A model generated the notes under the pieces. That model did no database searches. It was not told the DNA's origin and saw nothing but the letters and a program-made list of their open reading frames with translations. 15,083 bases of DNA from assembly GCA_028819945.1 (NCBI GenBank), contig JAPPKQ010000013.1, positions 1-15,083 on the forward strand. The letters are read 5' to 3'. A program made the position numbers and the translations under genes. Of the stretch, positions 14,537 to 15,083 are shown in pieces. The DNA comes from a bacterium. Its GTDB lineage: Bacteria; Actinomycetota; Acidimicrobiia; Acidimicrobiales; CATQHL01. Numbering within the stretch: the stretch's first letter is position 1; each line of letters begins with the position of its first letter.

Positions 14537-14565
14537 TTGGAATCAACTCTCGCCGGGCCTATACC
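14537..14565 (+). promoter_or_regulatory. Candidate leaderless promoter of the prepilin peptidase
   Basis: TTGGAA (14537-14542), a 17-base spacer and TATACC (14560-14565). The ATG at 14571 begins 6 bases after the -10 element, where transcription would start, so a leaderless mRNA is predicted. No normal ribosome site could fit in the 5 bases between. Confidence 0.5.
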
Positions 14566-14570
14566 GAGGC

Positions 14571-15083
14571 ATGGCCAGGCACCGATTCGCCGTAGCGGCG
14601 GTCGCGCTGGCCTGCGGCACTGCCGCCAGGTTCGCCGACGTCGAGCGGCTGATCTTCATCGCCTGGCTGGCGGCACTGGCAACCCTCTCGTGGCACGACC
14701 TGCGCACCCGGCGCATCCCCACCGCCATCGTCAACCCCGCCACCGCCGTGGGGGCCGCGACCCTGGCCGGTGTGGCGTGGCGCAGCGGCACCCCTCTGCG
14801 GCTCGGAGTCGCGGCGGCGACGGCCGCCGGCGCCTACGCGGCGTTCGCGGCGCTGCACGCCCTCAACTCCGAGGGCCTGGGCTACGGCGACGTGCGGCTC
14901 AGCGGCCTGCTGGGGCTGTTCCTGGGGTGGCTCGGTCCCGCCGCCATGGCGACGGCCGCGCTGGTGGGCGCTCTCGGGGCCGCCGCCGTGGCGCTGGTCC
15001 TGCTGGGGCGGCGACGGGGCCTCGGGGCGACCCTGCCCTTCGGTCCCTTCCTCGCCGGCGGGGCGGCCGCCGTGGCGCTGCTG
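14571..15083 (+). CDS. tadV: Prepilin peptidase (TadV/CpaA-like, A24 family), partial at the right edge
   Basis: 171 residues with no stop before the window ends, starting at the ATG at 14571. It is a polytopic A24-family aspartic peptidase. The two catalytic Asp are visible: D43 in WHDLRTRRIP and D107 in GLGYGDVRL (the GxGD motif). The later PFGPFLAGG segment is also family-typical and close to the usual C-terminus, so little is probably missing. The N-terminal methylase domain of the PilD type is absent, as in the short TadV/CpaA group. It would cleave Flp after G29 and the two TadE-like proteins after G12. It is divergent from the pilus operon across 273 bp and has its own, probably leaderless, promoter. 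Confidence 0.88.
   Translation, partial: MARHRFAVAAVALACGTAARFADVERLIFIAWLAALATLSWHDLRTRRIPTAIVNPATAVGAATLAGVAWRSGTPLRLGVAAATAAGAYAAFAALHALNSEGLGYGDVRLSGLLGLFLGWLGPAAMATAALVGALGAAAVALVLLGRRRGLGATLPFGPFLAGGAAAVALL

Noticed and set aside
1..15083. Search for CRISPR arrays, tRNA or rRNA genes, insertion sequences and attachment sites
   Set aside because: No direct-repeat array, tRNA-like fold, transposase frame or flanking duplication was noticed by eye in either strand.

Overview
The window is GC-rich, uses GTG starts often, has only monoderm-type components in its pilus locus, and carries an HpnC/HpnD/HpnE squalene set. Together these point to an actinobacterium; an Acidimicrobiia-like lineage is my inference, not something the sequence proves. 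No rRNA, tRNA, CRISPR array, transposase or phage gene was seen. Both window edges cut genes: HpnE on the left and a prepilin peptidase on the right.

Layout. (1) 2-2327, minus strand: hpnC-hpnD-hpnE, three genes joined by 4-base start/stop overlaps, converting farnesyl diphosphate to squalene, the precursor of hopanoids and related lipids. (2) 2486-4757: a regulator with an N-terminal MerR-type and a C-terminal TetR-type DNA-binding domain, divergent from a MATE-family efflux transporter. An 18-bp palindrome in the shared 142-bp intergenic region is a good operator candidate. (3) 4776-14297, minus strand: a Tad/Flp pilus locus read from right to left as cpaB-tadZ-tadA-tadB-tadC, then a 151-bp gap with a stem-loop, then flp, two TadE-like genes, a TadE/G-like gene, a membrane LysM protein and a BTAD-type regulator-like protein. 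(4) 14571 to the right edge, plus strand: a prepilin peptidase divergent from the pilus operon, from a promoter predicted to give a leaderless mRNA.

How it works together. The prepilin peptidase would cut Flp and the TadE-like proteins after a conserved Gly, five residues before a Glu. TadA powers assembly, TadB and TadC form the membrane platform, TadZ localises the machine and CpaB is an accessory assembly factor. The LysM protein could tie the machine to peptidoglycan, and the BTAD protein could regulate it or act as a cytoplasmic partner (inference).

The most interesting points are the separate LysM and BTAD genes at the end of the pilus locus, the MerR-TetR fusion with its palindromic site, the strong perfect palindrome in the pilus operon leader, and the AT-rich divergent promoter region between the pilus operon and its peptidase. 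Nothing here is clearly an entirely new system.
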